A stretch of 64,000 nucleotides of DNA from Polyangiaceae bacterium (GTDB lineage Bacteria > Myxococcota_A > Polyangia > Polyangiales > Polyangiaceae): the NCBI GenBank assembly GCA_015075635.1, contig JABTUA010000002.1, forward strand, positions 1,178,001 through 1,242,000, read 5' to 3'. The notes below the pieces were generated by a model, which searched no databases, was not told the origin of the DNA, and saw only the letters and a program-made list of their open reading frames with translations. Both the position numbers and the translations under genes were made by a program. Positions 1-8,978 of this stretch are shown here, in pieces. Numbering within the stretch: position 1 is the first letter of the stretch; every line of letters begins with the position of its first letter.

Positions 1-820
1 GCTCGGCGAGCCTGCCCCGCTCGACCAGCTGGAACAGCCGTTCGCCGGAGGCGGTGCTGCGCTCGGAGGCGCGCGCGACGGCGGCTGCCCGATCCTCGTG
101 CAGCCAGAGCCGGAGCGCGTCGCGGAGGGTCGCTTGGTCGGCTGGCTCCACGAAGTGCTCGACGTTGCCGTAGGCGACGACCACCAAGCCGTAGTCGTGC
201 GCCTTCATCGGCGAGACGCCGGCCGGCGTCTCGATGCGATCGCTGACCAGGAAGCGCAGCACCCGCGTCAGGTCGTGGTGTCCTCCGATGCTCGTCACGT
301 AGGCGAGCTTGCCGTCGAGCTCCGGCCGACTGGCTGCGACCAGAGCGAGGCCGCCGGCAAAGCTGAAGCCCAGGAGCCCGACGCGCTCTTCGCTCACCAG
401 CTCCTTCCGTGCCGAAAGCCAAGACACGGAGTCGCTGATGATGCGCTCGCCCTGAGAGGTGATGCGGTAGTCCGTGAGGTCGCGGAGCTCGGGAGTCAGC
501 ACCGTGCGCCCGGCGCGCGCCAGCTCCCGCGCGAACGGCACCAGCCGACGCTCGTCGATGCCGCGGTAGTGCACGCCGTGCGCCACCACCAGGCCGGGCG
601 CGCGAGTTGCGTCGGCGCGTCGGTACAAGCGCGCGCGGATGGGCCCGTCACGACCGGGCAGCGTCAGCTCCGTCTCCACCAAGGGAGCCGCCTCCGCCGC
701 AGGGGAGGCCAGCGCCGCCAGGAGCCTTCCGGCGCGCCACCAGCGCGAGAGGGGCGGATGCGCCAGCGAGACGAGAGCGAGCAGCGCAAGACAGACTGCG
801 ATCAGGCGTCGCGTTCTCAT
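1..820 (-). CDS. alpha/beta hydrolase, membrane-anchored or secreted, C-terminus outside window
   Basis: Read on the minus strand from an ATG at 820; the frame stays open to the window edge, so at least 273 residues are present and the C-terminus is missing. Residues 8-20 form a hydrophobic signal or anchor. The fold is recognised from the HG turn in VVAHGVHYRG (78-87) and a nucleophile elbow GFSFAG (151-156, Ser153). The catalytic Asp and His cannot be assigned with certainty. Its ATG overlaps the stop of the small lipoprotein gene upstream (ATGA), so the two are probably co-translated. The substrate is unknown. The fold call is fairly safe; a specific enzyme name would be a guess. Confidence 0.7.
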   Translation of the reverse strand, partial: MRTRRLIAVCLALLALVSLAHPPLSRWWRAGRLLAALASPAAEAAPLVETELTLPGRDGPIRARLYRRADATRAPGLVVAHGVHYRGIDERRLVPFARELARAGRTVLTPELRDLTDYRITSQGERIISDSVSWLSARKELVSEERVGLLGFSFAGGLALVAASRPELDGKLAYVTSIGGHHDLTRVLRFLVSDRIETPAGVSPMKAHDYGLVVVAYGNVEHFVEPADQATLRDALRLWLHEDRAAAVARASERSTASGERLFQLVERGRLAE

Positions 821-1056
821 CCTGGAAGTGTGAAGCGCTCGATCTGACCGCGGAGCGCGCGTGACACTGTTTTACAATCTATTTCGCGCGCCGCCGCGGT
901 CGCGCCCAGGCCCACCACCATCTGGTACTGCTCGCCGACGTCCTCCGCTCCGTTCACGCCAGCGCGCGTCGCGGCCGTGTCCGGGCTCTCGCCCTCCCCG
1001 CAGCCCAGCAGGAGGAGCGTCGCTCCTGCCATTACCCGAGCCCCGAGCGTTCCCAT
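817..1056 (-). CDS. small lipoprotein coupled to the hydrolase
   Basis: A 79-residue protein starting at the ATG at 1056; a further in-frame ATG lies at 1077. The N-terminus has a short hydrophobic stretch ending in LLLLGCGEG, a good lipobox with Cys at LLGC, so it is predicted to be lipid-anchored. The mature part is short and has no recognisable domain. Its stop codon overlaps the hydrolase ATG as ATGA, which is the main reason to believe it is real. It is divergent from tldD with about 63 bp between starts. Function unknown. Confidence 0.5.
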   Translation of the reverse strand: MGTLGARVMAGATLLLLGCGEGESPDTAATRAGVNGAEDVGEQYQMVVGLGATAAAREIDCKTVSRALRGQIERFTLPG

Positions 1057-1119
1057 GGCAGGCTCAGGGTGCCACATTCTCCGCTCCCCGGCGCTGCCCT
1101 CGGGTTAGACTGCGCGGCC

Positions 1120-2586
1120 ATGCCGGGCGACCCGAGAGCTCGCGAGCTGTGCGCGGCCGCGCTTCACCGTGCGCGGAGTCAGCCCGACGTCTCCCACGTG
1201 GAGGTGCGCTGGCTGCGCGAAAAGAACGAGCGGCTCCGGGTCCGAGACGGCGCGCCCGACGGCATCTCCCGTGGTGGCAGCGCAGGCTTCTCGATCCGCC
1301 TCATCGCCAAGGGCGCGTGGGGGTTCGCCTGCACCCAGGCCGGCACGGAAACCTCCCTCGGTCGGATGGTGGACGAGGCCATCGCCGTGGCGCGCGCCAG
1401 CTCGCGGCTCCTGGTCAAGCCGGTGCGTTTTCCCGAGCGCGCGGGTGAGATCGGCGAATACGCCTCGGAGGTCGAGGTCGAGCCGTTCTCCGTCCCGCTC
1501 GAGCAGAAGCTCGCGGACCTCGCCGGACCGGAGGCAGAGCTCAGACGCGGGGGCAAGCCCATCCACAGCACCGAGGCGTGGATGCACTGGACCGAGATCG
1601 ACAAGCTCTTGGTCACCAGCGAGGGCACCGACGTGGCCCAGCGCCTGATGTTCGGGGGCGCCGGGATGAGCGCGATCGCGGTGGGCAGCGACGGTCGGAT
1701 GCAGCGCCGCTCGTACCCTGGTTTCCCCGGCTCGGAAGGGCTGCAAGGCGGCTACGAGATCGTCGCGCGGACCGACCTGCTCGGAGCCGCGCCACGCGTG
1801 CGCGCCGAAGCCATCGAGCTGCTCGCCGCCGAGCCGTGCCCCGAGGGCGTCCGCGACGTGGTCCTGGGCAGCAACCAGATGGCGCTGCAGATCCACGAGT
1901 CCTGCGGGCACCCGACGGAGCTCGATCGGGCGCTCGGGGCGGAGATTTCCCTGGCGGGGGGCTCCTTCCTGCAGCCCAGCGATCTGGGCAAGCTGCGCTA
2001 CGGCTCCGACATCGTCACGCTCACGGCGGACTCGGTCGCACCGATGGGCCTCGGCACCTTCGGCTGGGACGACGAGGGCACGCCCGCGGGCAAGGTCCCG
2101 CTAGTCGAGCAGGGCGTGTTCGTGGACTACTTGTCGTCGCGAGAGACGGCGGCCGCGCTGGGGCGCGAGTCCACCGGGACGGTACGCGCCGACGGCTGGA
2201 ACCGGGTGCCGATGATCCGCATGGTGAACGTCTCGCTGGAGCCCCGGAGCGGGACGCTGGAGGACCTGATCGCCGACACCGCCGACGGCATCCTCCTGGA
2301 CGTGAACCAGAGCTGGAGCATCGACGACCTGCGCCTGAACTTCCAGTTTTCCTGCGAGCTCGCCTGGGAGATCAAGCACGGCAAGCGCGTGCGCCTGTTG
2401 CGAGACGCTCGCTACACCGGCATCACTCCGAAGTTCTGGCAGAGCTGCGACGCGATCTGCGGCGCGGCGGACACGCGCATCTGGGGACTCATGCTGTGTG
2501 GCAAGGGGGATCCCATCCAGACCATGGCGGTGGCGCACGCGGCTCCGCCCGCTCGCTTCCGCAAGGTGGAGGTCGGACACACGTGA
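1120..2586 (+). CDS. tldD: TldD family metalloprotease subunit
   Basis: A 488-residue protein. With TldE, TldD forms a zinc metalloprotease that cleaves unfolded peptides and in several bacteria matures ribosomal peptides or helps degrade antitoxins. The metal-binding HExxxH motif is present as HESCGH (His259, Glu260, His264) followed by PTELD, as in active TldD. Length matches the family. The ATG at 1120 was chosen over an upstream in-frame GTG at 1069, because the 1069 version adds non-family residues and runs into the divergent lipoprotein gene. The stop overlaps the GTG of the next gene (GTGA), so both subunits are translationally coupled. No precursor-peptide gene was seen beside the pair. 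Confidence 0.93.
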   Translation: MPGDPRARELCAAALHRARSQPDVSHVEVRWLREKNERLRVRDGAPDGISRGGSAGFSIRLIAKGAWGFACTQAGTETSLGRMVDEAIAVARASSRLLVKPVRFPERAGEIGEYASEVEVEPFSVPLEQKLADLAGPEAELRRGGKPIHSTEAWMHWTEIDKLLVTSEGTDVAQRLMFGGAGMSAIAVGSDGRMQRRSYPGFPGSEGLQGGYEIVARTDLLGAAPRVRAEAIELLAAEPCPEGVRDVVLGSNQMALQIHESCGHPTELDRALGAEISLAGGSFLQPSDLGKLRYGSDIVTLTADSVAPMGLGTFGWDDEGTPAGKVPLVEQGVFVDYLSSRETAAALGRESTGTVRADGWNRVPMIRMVNVSLEPRSGTLEDLIADTADGILLDVNQSWSIDDLRLNFQFSCELAWEIKHGKRVRLLRDARYTGITPKFWQSCDAICGAADTRIWGLMLCGKGDPIQTMAVAHAAPPARFRKVEVGHT

Positions 2587-3959
2587 AGGCCGAAGAGCTC
2601 GCGGGGCTGCTCCGCGCCGCGCTGGAGGGAGCCGGAGAGCCGGAGGCGGAGGCCTACGCCAGCTTCGCCAGGCGTGGCTTCGCGCGCTTCTCGGTGGGCG
2701 ATCTGGGGCAGCACATGCAGCTCGAAGAGCCCAGCGTGGTCGTGCGCGTGGCCAGCGACGGGCGCGTTGTCGAGGCCAGCACCTCGGAGCTCGACGAGGC
2801 CGCCATCGTCCGGGCACTGAAGGACGCGGCGGCGGCGGTGCCCAGCGTGCCGCGCGACGAGGGTTTTCCGGGCTTCGCCCGCGCCGACGAGCCGCCGCCG
2901 GCGCCGATGGAGCGCTGGGCCGAGAGCACGGCGGAGGCCAGCGCGGAGGAGCGCGTCGAGCTGCTCACGCCGGTGTTCCGGCGCATCCAAGCGGCGGGCC
3001 TCTTGGCCACCGGCGTCCTGGACACCACCGCACGCATCGAGGCCGTGGCCACCACGCACGGGCTCGAGCGGGCGCACCGGAGCACGCTGGCGTCGTTCAA
3101 GGTGTGGGCGCTCGAGAGCGCGGGTGGGAGCGGCGCCTCCGGCCACGGCATGAGCGCCCAGGTCGACCTGCACCAGCTCGGCATCGAGGCGGAGACGGAG
3201 CTCGCCGTGGCGGACGCGCTCCGGGGCAAGAACCCGGGCTCGCTACCGGCGGGGCGTTACGACACGGTGCTCGGGGCGCTGGCGCTGGCGGAGCTGGTCG
3301 AGTGGCTGGCCATGATTGGGCTCGGGGCCCGCGAGCTCGAGCAGGGGCTCTCCCCGCTCTCCGGCCGACTTGGGGAGCGCATCACCGCCGAGTCCTTCTC
3401 CGTCAGCGAAGATCCGCTCGGGACCCACGCCTTCGCGGCGCCGTTCGACCGCGAGGGCGTGGCGCGCCGCCAGGTCCCGCTGATCCGCGCCGGCGTGGCC
3501 CAGGGCGTCGTCCACGACCGGACTACCGCCTCGCGGGCGGGTGTGAGCTCGACGGGCAACGCCGGCCCTCCCGGCGGCTTTGGCTCCGGAGGTCCGAGCC
3601 CGTCGTCGCTGGTCGTTCAAGGTGGCAGCGCCGCCCACGTCGAGGAGCTCATCGGCGGGCTCGATCGCGGGCTGTACGTGCGTCGCCTGCACTACGTGAA
3701 CGGCTACCTCGAGCCGCGCCGCGCAGTGATGACGGGTCTGACCCGCGATGGCACGTTCCTGGTCGAGGGCGGAAAGGTGACCAAGCCCATCGAGAGCATG
3801 CGCTTCACCGACAGCCTGCTCGAAGCCCTGGAGCGCTCGGACGGTTCGACCGCCGAGCGCGTGATCGTGCCGAACTGGTGGTCGGCCGGCGGCTCCGTGG
3901 CGGCGCCCGCGGTGCGAATTCGCGGCCTGAATTTCTCCTCCGGCAGCCGCGAAAAGTGA
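2583..3959 (+). CDS. tldE: TldE/PmbA family partner of TldD
   Basis: A 458-residue protein beginning at a GTG that overlaps the tldD stop by four bases. TldE resembles TldD but lacks the HExxxH site, as here, and is the non-catalytic half of the heterodimer that shapes the substrate channel. Family-typical segments are the N-terminal VVVRVASDGRVVEAST strand region, the glycine-rich stretch near residues 325-345 and the C-terminal YVNGYLEPRRAVMTG segment. The frame is open far upstream inside tldD, but only the part from 2583 resembles TldE. The product should act in the cytoplasm with TldD. Confidence 0.9.
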   Translation: MKAEELAGLLRAALEGAGEPEAEAYASFARRGFARFSVGDLGQHMQLEEPSVVVRVASDGRVVEASTSELDEAAIVRALKDAAAAVPSVPRDEGFPGFARADEPPPAPMERWAESTAEASAEERVELLTPVFRRIQAAGLLATGVLDTTARIEAVATTHGLERAHRSTLASFKVWALESAGGSGASGHGMSAQVDLHQLGIEAETELAVADALRGKNPGSLPAGRYDTVLGALALAELVEWLAMIGLGARELEQGLSPLSGRLGERITAESFSVSEDPLGTHAFAAPFDREGVARRQVPLIRAGVAQGVVHDRTTASRAGVSSTGNAGPPGGFGSGGPSPSSLVVQGGSAAHVEELIGGLDRGLYVRRLHYVNGYLEPRRAVMTGLTRDGTFLVEGGKVTKPIESMRFTDSLLEALERSDGSTAERVIVPNWWSAGGSVAAPAVRIRGLNFSSGSREK

Positions 3960-3998
3960 GCGCCGGCGTGTTATGCTGAGAATTCGCGCTGGCGCCCG

Positions 3999-4775
3999 AT
4001 GAGCTCTTCGCCCCGTCACCTGAACTGGACCGCCTCGGACACCGAGGTGTCCCAGACCTTGGCCAGCGGGACCAAGAGCACGCGGTTTCTGACCGCGGAG
4101 GATCTGGACGTCCACTTCCAGCCCATCGTGTCCATCGCGACGGGCCGGGTGTTCGCGCAGGAGGCGCTCGTGCGCTGCAAGCTGCCCGAGTACCGGAACC
4201 CCGCGAAGCTGTTCGAGCGCGCGGTGGAAGAGAAGTCCACCGGGCGCCTGGGGCGCCCGATCCGAGACGTGGCCTTCGCGCGCGGCGCCGGCCATCGCCT
4301 GTTCGTCAACGTCCACCCGGACGAGCTCAGCTCGCGCTGGCTCGTGCGCCCGGACGATCCGCTGAACTACCACGACAACGAGGTCTTCCTGGAGATCACC
4401 GAGTCGGCAGCGTTCGAATACTTCGATCTGTGTCGCAGTGTGCTCAAGGAGCTGTGCGCGCGCGCTCAAGTGCACCTCGTCGTGGACGACCTCGGCGCCG
4501 GACACAGCAACCTGAAGCGCGTGCTCGACCTCGAGCCCAAGGTCGTGAAGCTCGATCGCGAGCTGGTGGTCGAGCTCGACAAGAGCCGGCGCCAACAGGT
4601 CCTGGTCCGATCGGTGACCGCGCTGTGCAAGGAGCTGGGCGCCACGGTCGTCGCCGAGGGCATCGAGACGCTCGACGAGCTCAAGGCGGTACGCGACTTG
4701 GGCGCCGACTACGCGCAGGGCTTCCTGCTCGCCAAGCCGGCGTACCCGATCCCCCAGGTTCACTGGCCGCTCTAG
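3999..4775 (+). CDS. stand-alone EAL-domain cyclic-di-GMP phosphodiesterase
   Basis: A 258-residue protein consisting almost only of an EAL domain, with about 35 extra N-terminal residues and no sensor or membrane segment. The EAL triplet is intact (Glu55-Ala56-Leu57 in QEALVR). Other residues of the metal and catalytic centre are in place: Asn104, Glu132 (LEITES), Asp163-Asp164 (DDLGAG for the usual DDFGTG), Lys184, Glu220 (EGIET) and Gln240 (QGFLLAKP). An active enzyme hydrolysing c-di-GMP to pGpG is therefore likely. The gene stands alone, facing a convergent small gene across a hairpin. What controls its activity cannot be read from the sequence. Confidence 0.9.
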   Translation: MSSSPRHLNWTASDTEVSQTLASGTKSTRFLTAEDLDVHFQPIVSIATGRVFAQEALVRCKLPEYRNPAKLFERAVEEKSTGRLGRPIRDVAFARGAGHRLFVNVHPDELSSRWLVRPDDPLNYHDNEVFLEITESAAFEYFDLCRSVLKELCARAQVHLVVDDLGAGHSNLKRVLDLEPKVVKLDRELVVELDKSRRQQVLVRSVTALCKELGATVVAEGIETLDELKAVRDLGADYAQGFLLAKPAYPIPQVHWPL

Positions 4776-4795
4776 GGGGTTCACCACCAGCCCGC

Positions 4796-4834
4796 CGGCG
4801 CCCCGAGCCGGCCAGAGCCGACCACGGGGCGCCG
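4796..4834. terminator. bidirectional hairpin between convergent genes
   Basis: A perfect 10-bp inverted repeat, CGGCGCCCCG at 4796-4805 and CGGGGCGCCG at 4825-4834, with a 19-nt loop. It lies just after the EAL gene stop and just before the stop of the opposite-strand small gene. No strong U-tract follows on either side, as is usual in very GC-rich genomes, so termination is inferred from position and stem quality. Confidence 0.5.
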
Positions 4835-4844
4835 AGCCCGCGCA

Positions 4845-5057
4845 TCAAGCGGTCTTCTTCGCCTGAGGCGCCGGACCGACGACGGCTCCGATGTCTACTT
4901 TGGCGACACCGGGGCCTTCACCGGTCCAGACGGAAACCGTCGTGCTGCCTTTGGGGAAGTCCGTGTCGATCCGAACGATCTTGCCGACCCGGCCGTCTTC
5001 GAGCAGCACTCGGCGGCGATCCGTCATGTACTGATGGATGTGCCGAATGTTCGCCAT
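4845..5057 (-). CDS. small basic hypothetical protein (70 aa)
   Basis: Starts at the ATG at 5057 (MANIRHIHQYMTDRRR) and ends convergent with the EAL gene. The longer upstream extension of the frame is low-complexity Arg/Gly-rich and is not used. The sequence alternates short strands and charged turns (RVLLEDGRVGKIVRIDT, TTVSVWTGEG), which suggests a small beta-barrel such as an SH3- or KOW-like fold, but no family is recognised. No signal peptide, membrane segment or Cys pair is visible, so it is probably cytoplasmic. Function unknown. Confidence 0.6.
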   Translation of the reverse strand: MANIRHIHQYMTDRRRVLLEDGRVGKIVRIDTDFPKGSTTVSVWTGEGPGVAKVDIGAVVGPAPQAKKTA

Positions 5058-5224
5058 GCGTCGCAATATAAGTGGCGGCCCCCGGGGAGTCAGATTTCCG
5101 GGGCATTTTTGTACGCTCGTCGTCGGGGCATCTCTCGTCCGAGCGGCTAACCCGCCGTAATCGCAGCGAGTTGCTGCTGGCTGCGAATTGGGCCCGAGGG
5201 CAGCCCGACCGTTATCGTGACGCC

Positions 5225-5881
5225 ATGCACCGCTACGCCTGGCTGATCGCCGCGGGCAGCGCCCTCGCGTGCACCCACCACCACACCGCTCCGGTCCACT
5301 CCGCTGGGCTCGTGCCCCCACCCGAGCCGGCGGTCCAGCACACCGGCCGCTTGTGGATCGAGCTCGAAGGGACGCCCGACAAGCAGTGCGAGCGGACGCC
5401 CACCGAGCGCCCGTTGTGCTTCTCCCGAGTCCACGACGCGCTGGGCAACGCCCTCGAGCGCACGCTCTGGCCGAGCTTTCCGGGAGTGGCCGTGAAGCGA
5501 AAGGGCGACGACATCCAGCCTGGGGACTACCTCCTGCACGTGCGCCTGCGCATCGACGGCAAGGCGCCGGACGCCTCGGCGCCCGGCTGGGCAGCCGCCG
5601 TCTCGGGCCGCTGGGAGCTGGTGCGCGACGGCCTGCCGCTGGCTGGAGAGAGCCTGTCCTCCCGCTCGCGGGGCGACTTCGCCTACGGACGGGCGCTGGG
5701 TGCCGGCGCCGGCGAGGCCGTGGACGCCGTCTCCATGCACATTGCGCGGGCGATCGGCCAGCTGCCCGAGCTCAGACCAATCGCGAACCGCCCGCTGCCG
5801 GCCGTGGCGACGCGCAAGCAGACCGGCGTGCTCTTGCGAACGAGCGCTGCGCCAACGACCGACGCGACCACGTCGCGCTAG
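5225..5881 (+). CDS. lipoprotein, function unknown (218 aa)
   Basis: The start is placed at the ATG at 5225, giving MHRYAWLIAAGSALACTHHH: a short signal with lipobox ALAC and lipidated Cys16, followed by a His-rich start of the mature protein. Upstream in-frame codons lack a signal sequence and are rejected. The mature part has one Cys pair (about residues 59 and 67) and predicted beta-rich segments around GDYLLHVRLRIDGK, but no named domain. It ends two bases before the convergent dnaA stop, with no visible terminator between them. Confidence 0.65.
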   Translation: MHRYAWLIAAGSALACTHHHTAPVHSAGLVPPPEPAVQHTGRLWIELEGTPDKQCERTPTERPLCFSRVHDALGNALERTLWPSFPGVAVKRKGDDIQPGDYLLHVRLRIDGKAPDASAPGWAAAVSGRWELVRDGLPLAGESLSSRSRGDFAYGRALGAGAGEAVDAVSMHIARAIGQLPELRPIANRPLPAVATRKQTGVLLRTSAAPTTDATTSR

Positions 5882-5883
5882 AG

Positions 5884-7356
5884 TCAATCCTCGGACGACG
5901 CCAGGCGCTGCTCGATGGCCTCGAGGTGCGCGTTGACCTGCGGATCCTTGGCTCGCAGCTCTTCCACGCGGCGCACCGCGCTCATCACGGTCGTGTGATC
6001 GCGGTTGCCGAAGGCGCGCCCGAGCTCCGGGAAGCTGCACTTCAGGCGCTGCCGGCACAAGTACATCGCGACCTGGCGGGCGAAGGCCACGCTCTTGTGA
6101 CGATCCTTGCTGAGCAGGTCGGCGTTCGACAGGCGGAAGTGACTGCACACCGCGCGCTGGATGTCCTCGACGCTCATCACGTCTGGACGGCGCGGCGCGA
6201 CCCGAGCGAGCTCGGACTCCGCGAAGCCGGCGTCGATGGGGCGCCCGGTCAGCGACGACTTGGCCGCCAGGCGGATCAACGCGCCTTCCAGCTCGCGCAC
6301 GTTGCTCTTCACGGTCTGCGCGAGCAGCACGGCGACCGCGTCGTCGAGCGGGATGGACTCGATCTGGGCCTTCTTGCGCACGATGGCGACTCGCGTCTCG
6401 AGTTGCGGCACCTGGATGTCGGCGACCAACCCGGAGGTGAAGCGAGAGACCAGGCGCTCCGGCATGCGCTGCAGCTGTTGCGGGTACTTGTCGCTGGTGA
6501 CGACGATGGGCTTGTCCGCGTCGCGGAGCGCGTTGAAGGTGTGGAAGAACTCCTCTTGGGTCTGCTCGCGGCCGGCCAAGAACTGGATGTCGTCGAGCAA
6601 GAGCAGGTCGCACTCCGTGCGATAGCGCGCGCGGAACTCGTCCATCTTGTGGTGCTGGAGCGACTCGATGAACTCGTTGGTGAAGTGCTCGGCGGAGGTG
6701 TAGATGACCCGCGCCCGAGGGTTGCCCTCGAGCACCCGGTGCGCGATCGCGTGCATCAGGTGGGTCTTGCCCAGACCCGTGCCCCCCGCGATGAACAGCG
6801 GGTTGTAGCGCGGGCCGCCACCGCCGGCGGAGGCGAGCGCCGCCGCGTAGGCGAGCTCGTTCGAGGGTCCGACGACGAAGTTCGCGAAGGTGTGCTTCGG
6901 GTTCAGGCTCGCCGCCAGCCCGGCCCGATCGGCCGCGGAGCGGTCGCTCTTCGGAGCGGCGCCGGGGGCTCGCTCGGACGGCGCCGCGCGCTCCGTGACC
7001 GGCGTCGCGCGCCGCTGCCGCGGCTTGGGCTCGCACACCGGGTTGTCCAGTTGGTTGTTCACGCGCCACTCGACCTTGAGCTCGACGCCGGTGAGCGCCT
7101 CGATCTGGCCGACGAGGTCGGGGAGGAAGTGCGTCTTGACCCAGTCCCGAACGAACTCGTCCCGAGCGGTCAACGACAGCACGCCGTCGTCGAGGGAGTC
7201 GACCTGAACGCTGGAGAACCACTGCTCGAACGAAGCCGGCGAGCGGGCGCGAGTCCGCTCCAGCGCTTGGTGCCAGGTGGCTGCTTGGTTGGTGACGCTC
7301 GGCATTGCTGACTGAACTGAGGACTGAACGCTCTCGATGACTGCTTCGAAATCCAC
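5884..7356 (-). CDS. dnaA: chromosomal replication initiator DnaA
   Basis: A 490-residue AAA+ initiator that binds DnaA boxes at oriC and opens the duplex. Domain order is normal: N-terminal helicase-interaction domain, low-complexity linker (about 105-145), then AAA+ with Walker A GGTGLGKTHL (about 190-199) and Walker B LLLLDDIQF (about 248-256). A C-terminal helix-turn-helix carries the DnaA signature DHTTVMSAVRRV (about 448-460). The GTG at 7356 is chosen because GGGGGAG lies 8 bases upstream; an ATG at 7416 would extend the frame 20 residues through a pair of DnaA boxes. dnaN is not adjacent and the gene appears monocistronic. Confidence 0.95.
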   Translation of the reverse strand: MDFEAVIESVQSSVQSAMPSVTNQAATWHQALERTRARSPASFEQWFSSVQVDSLDDGVLSLTARDEFVRDWVKTHFLPDLVGQIEALTGVELKVEWRVNNQLDNPVCEPKPRQRRATPVTERAAPSERAPGAAPKSDRSAADRAGLAASLNPKHTFANFVVGPSNELAYAAALASAGGGGPRYNPLFIAGGTGLGKTHLMHAIAHRVLEGNPRARVIYTSAEHFTNEFIESLQHHKMDEFRARYRTECDLLLLDDIQFLAGREQTQEEFFHTFNALRDADKPIVVTSDKYPQQLQRMPERLVSRFTSGLVADIQVPQLETRVAIVRKKAQIESIPLDDAVAVLLAQTVKSNVRELEGALIRLAAKSSLTGRPIDAGFAESELARVAPRRPDVMSVEDIQRAVCSHFRLSNADLLSKDRHKSVAFARQVAMYLCRQRLKCSFPELGRAFGNRDHTTVMSAVRRVEELRAKDPQVNAHLEAIEQRLASSED

Positions 7357-7375
7357 GGAGATAGCTCCCCCCAAG

Positions 7376-7396
7376 TTGTCCACAGGGTGTGGACAG
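7376..7396. promoter_or_regulatory. inverted pair of DnaA boxes in the dnaA leader
   Basis: TTGTCCACA at 7376-7384 and TGTGGACAG at 7388-7396 (reverse complement CTGTCCACA) face each other with three bases between. TTGTCCACA differs from the TTATCCACA consensus at one base, and the other box at two. They sit 20-40 bases upstream of the preferred dnaA start, where dnaA autoregulation commonly acts, and could also contribute to origin function. Confidence 0.65.
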
Positions 7397-7973
7397 CCTG
7401 TAGCCCCGCTGCTCATGTGGGTCGGATCGAGGACCCAAGCTCGGGTGGGAGAAGGCGGGGAAGAAACCCCGCTTGCCCTCCACCCTGAAGGCCAAGCTCT
7501 AGAGCTTTCATTGCCAACCGGAGAACGATTGCTCGCTTCCGCATTATCCCCGAAGGCAGTCAGGTCGCAGCGACCGAAACCACTCTCGAGGAGGAGCGTC
7601 GAGCTAGCACCGGTCGTTACCGGAGTTCAATCTTGGAATTTCATCCGCGACGATCCGGGAGAAATTCCGCCCTTTGTCGCGCGCGTGATTTTGCGCGGCG
7701 ACGATTTGTCGATCCAGATCTGAAACGCGTGCGCGTAACCACGCAAGGACAGCGCACATTCTCGTGCTGCGCGGTCAGCTCGCGATTCGTGCAGCGAGAA
7801 ATGCGTCGGTCTCGGAGTCAAGAGTGAGCGCGCGTGGTTGCTGACGTCGATTCTGCGCTCGCTGCGGGTCGATGCTCGGGCGCCGCAGAAATCTTGACTC
7901 CATCCGGGCGCTCGTTCTCGAAAGGATCGCTTTTTTTGCCCGGGGCCGGCGCGGAAGGGTAGCTGTCGGCCAA
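7397..7973. other. long intergenic region between dnaA and a divergent gene, candidate origin region
   Basis: No convincing gene is seen between the dnaA leader and the outer-membrane protein start. Within it the part at about 7,600-7,820 looks clearly more AT-rich than its surroundings, and a GCGGGG/CCCCGC hairpin lies at 7455-7472. One weak DnaA-box-like sequence (TTATCCCCG) occurs at 7544-7552. Short open frames on both strands here have no family features. An oriC role is possible because of dnaA and its boxes next door, but the box density is too low to claim it. Confidence 0.35.
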
Positions 7974-8978
7974 GTGTCGAAGAGCGAGCGAAGAAGCAGG
8001 GCTCCGAGCGGATGGGTGCGCGCGCTGGTGACGGCGAGCGCGTTCGGTGCCTGCGTGCTCGCCAGCGGGCGCGCGGCGGCGGACGAGTCCGACCTGGACC
8101 CGACCATCGGCTGGAACTACGGCGAGATCGAGACGCCGCGGAGCGCGGCCATGGGGGGCGCGCTGCGCGCCTACAGCAACTCGGTCAGCGCGCTCTTCAT
8201 CAACCCCGCCAACATGGCGGCGTCGCGCATCTATCACCTGGGTGCGCTCGCGCAGATCTGGCCCGAGGCGAACCGCCAGAGCTACGGGGCCGGCGCCGTG
8301 GACTCCATCGTGTCGAGCACACGCCTGGCCGGCGGCTTCGGCGGAACCTGGACGTTGCAGGATCCCGACGGCATCGATCGCCAGGCGACCGATCTGCGCT
8401 TCGCGTTGGCGATGCCCTTCTCGGATCAGTTCGCGCTGGGCGTCGGCGGCCGCTATTTGTGGCTGAAACAGAACGGGCTCGGCCCGCTCGGAGACAGCCT
8501 GGCGTCGGGGGGAACCCAGGACGAGAACATCGTGCGCGGCTTCGCCTTCGACGCCGGCGCCACGCTCAAGCCCACCGAGTTCTTCGCCATCTCGATGGTT
8601 GGCAACAACCTCAACAACCCGGGGCATGGCTTCCAACCCAGCAGCGTGGGCGGCGGCGTCGGCATCGGCACGAAGGACCTCACCATCGAGGGCGACGTGG
8701 TCTCGGACTTCACGACCTGGGACAAGACCAAAGTCCGCGCGATGGGCGGGCTCGAGCTGCTCCTGGCCGACCACTACGCGGTCCGCGGCGGCTATCGCTA
8801 CGACGACGGCGCAAAGAGTCACGCGGTCAGCGTGGGCGCCGGCTACATCGACCGTGCGTTCTCGGCGGAGGCCGCCGTGCGACGCATCGTCTCCGACCCG
8901 GGTGCCACGGCGATCTTCTTCGGCTTCACCTACCACCTGGAGGCGACCGGGCTCACGCCTTCGCCGGACGGCTTCTAG
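7974..8978 (+). CDS. outer-membrane beta-barrel protein, FadL/UPF0164-like
   Basis: A predicted 334-residue exported protein. The GTG at 7974 puts a signal peptide (about residues 14-38, ending GRAAADE) near the N-terminus; an ATG at 7872 would add 34 Arg-rich residues and is less likely. The segment RSAAMGGALRAYSN followed by SVSALFINPANMA is the hallmark of FadL/OmpP1- and PorV-like barrels. The remainder alternates amphipathic strands and turns (GVGGRYLWLK, AVRGGYRYDDGA) and ends in a strand region. Transport of hydrophobic compounds is possible but not shown. Its stop overlaps that of the convergent gene by four bases (CTAG). Confidence 0.7.
   Translation: MSKSERRSRAPSGWVRALVTASAFGACVLASGRAAADESDLDPTIGWNYGEIETPRSAAMGGALRAYSNSVSALFINPANMAASRIYHLGALAQIWPEANRQSYGAGAVDSIVSSTRLAGGFGGTWTLQDPDGIDRQATDLRFALAMPFSDQFALGVGGRYLWLKQNGLGPLGDSLASGGTQDENIVRGFAFDAGATLKPTEFFAISMVGNNLNNPGHGFQPSSVGGGVGIGTKDLTIEGDVVSDFTTWDKTKVRAMGGLELLLADHYAVRGGYRYDDGAKSHAVSVGAGYIDRAFSAEAAVRRIVSDPGATAIFFGFTYHLEATGLTPSPDGF

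Noticed and set aside
98..847. Plus-strand open frame over the left-edge hydrolase
   Set aside because: The minus strand encodes a coherent alpha/beta hydrolase; the plus frame has His/Arg/Gln-rich shadow composition.
1120..3959. A ribosomal-peptide (RiPP) cluster around tldD-tldE
   Set aside because: No short precursor gene or other maturation enzymes adjoin the pair; a housekeeping role is simpler.
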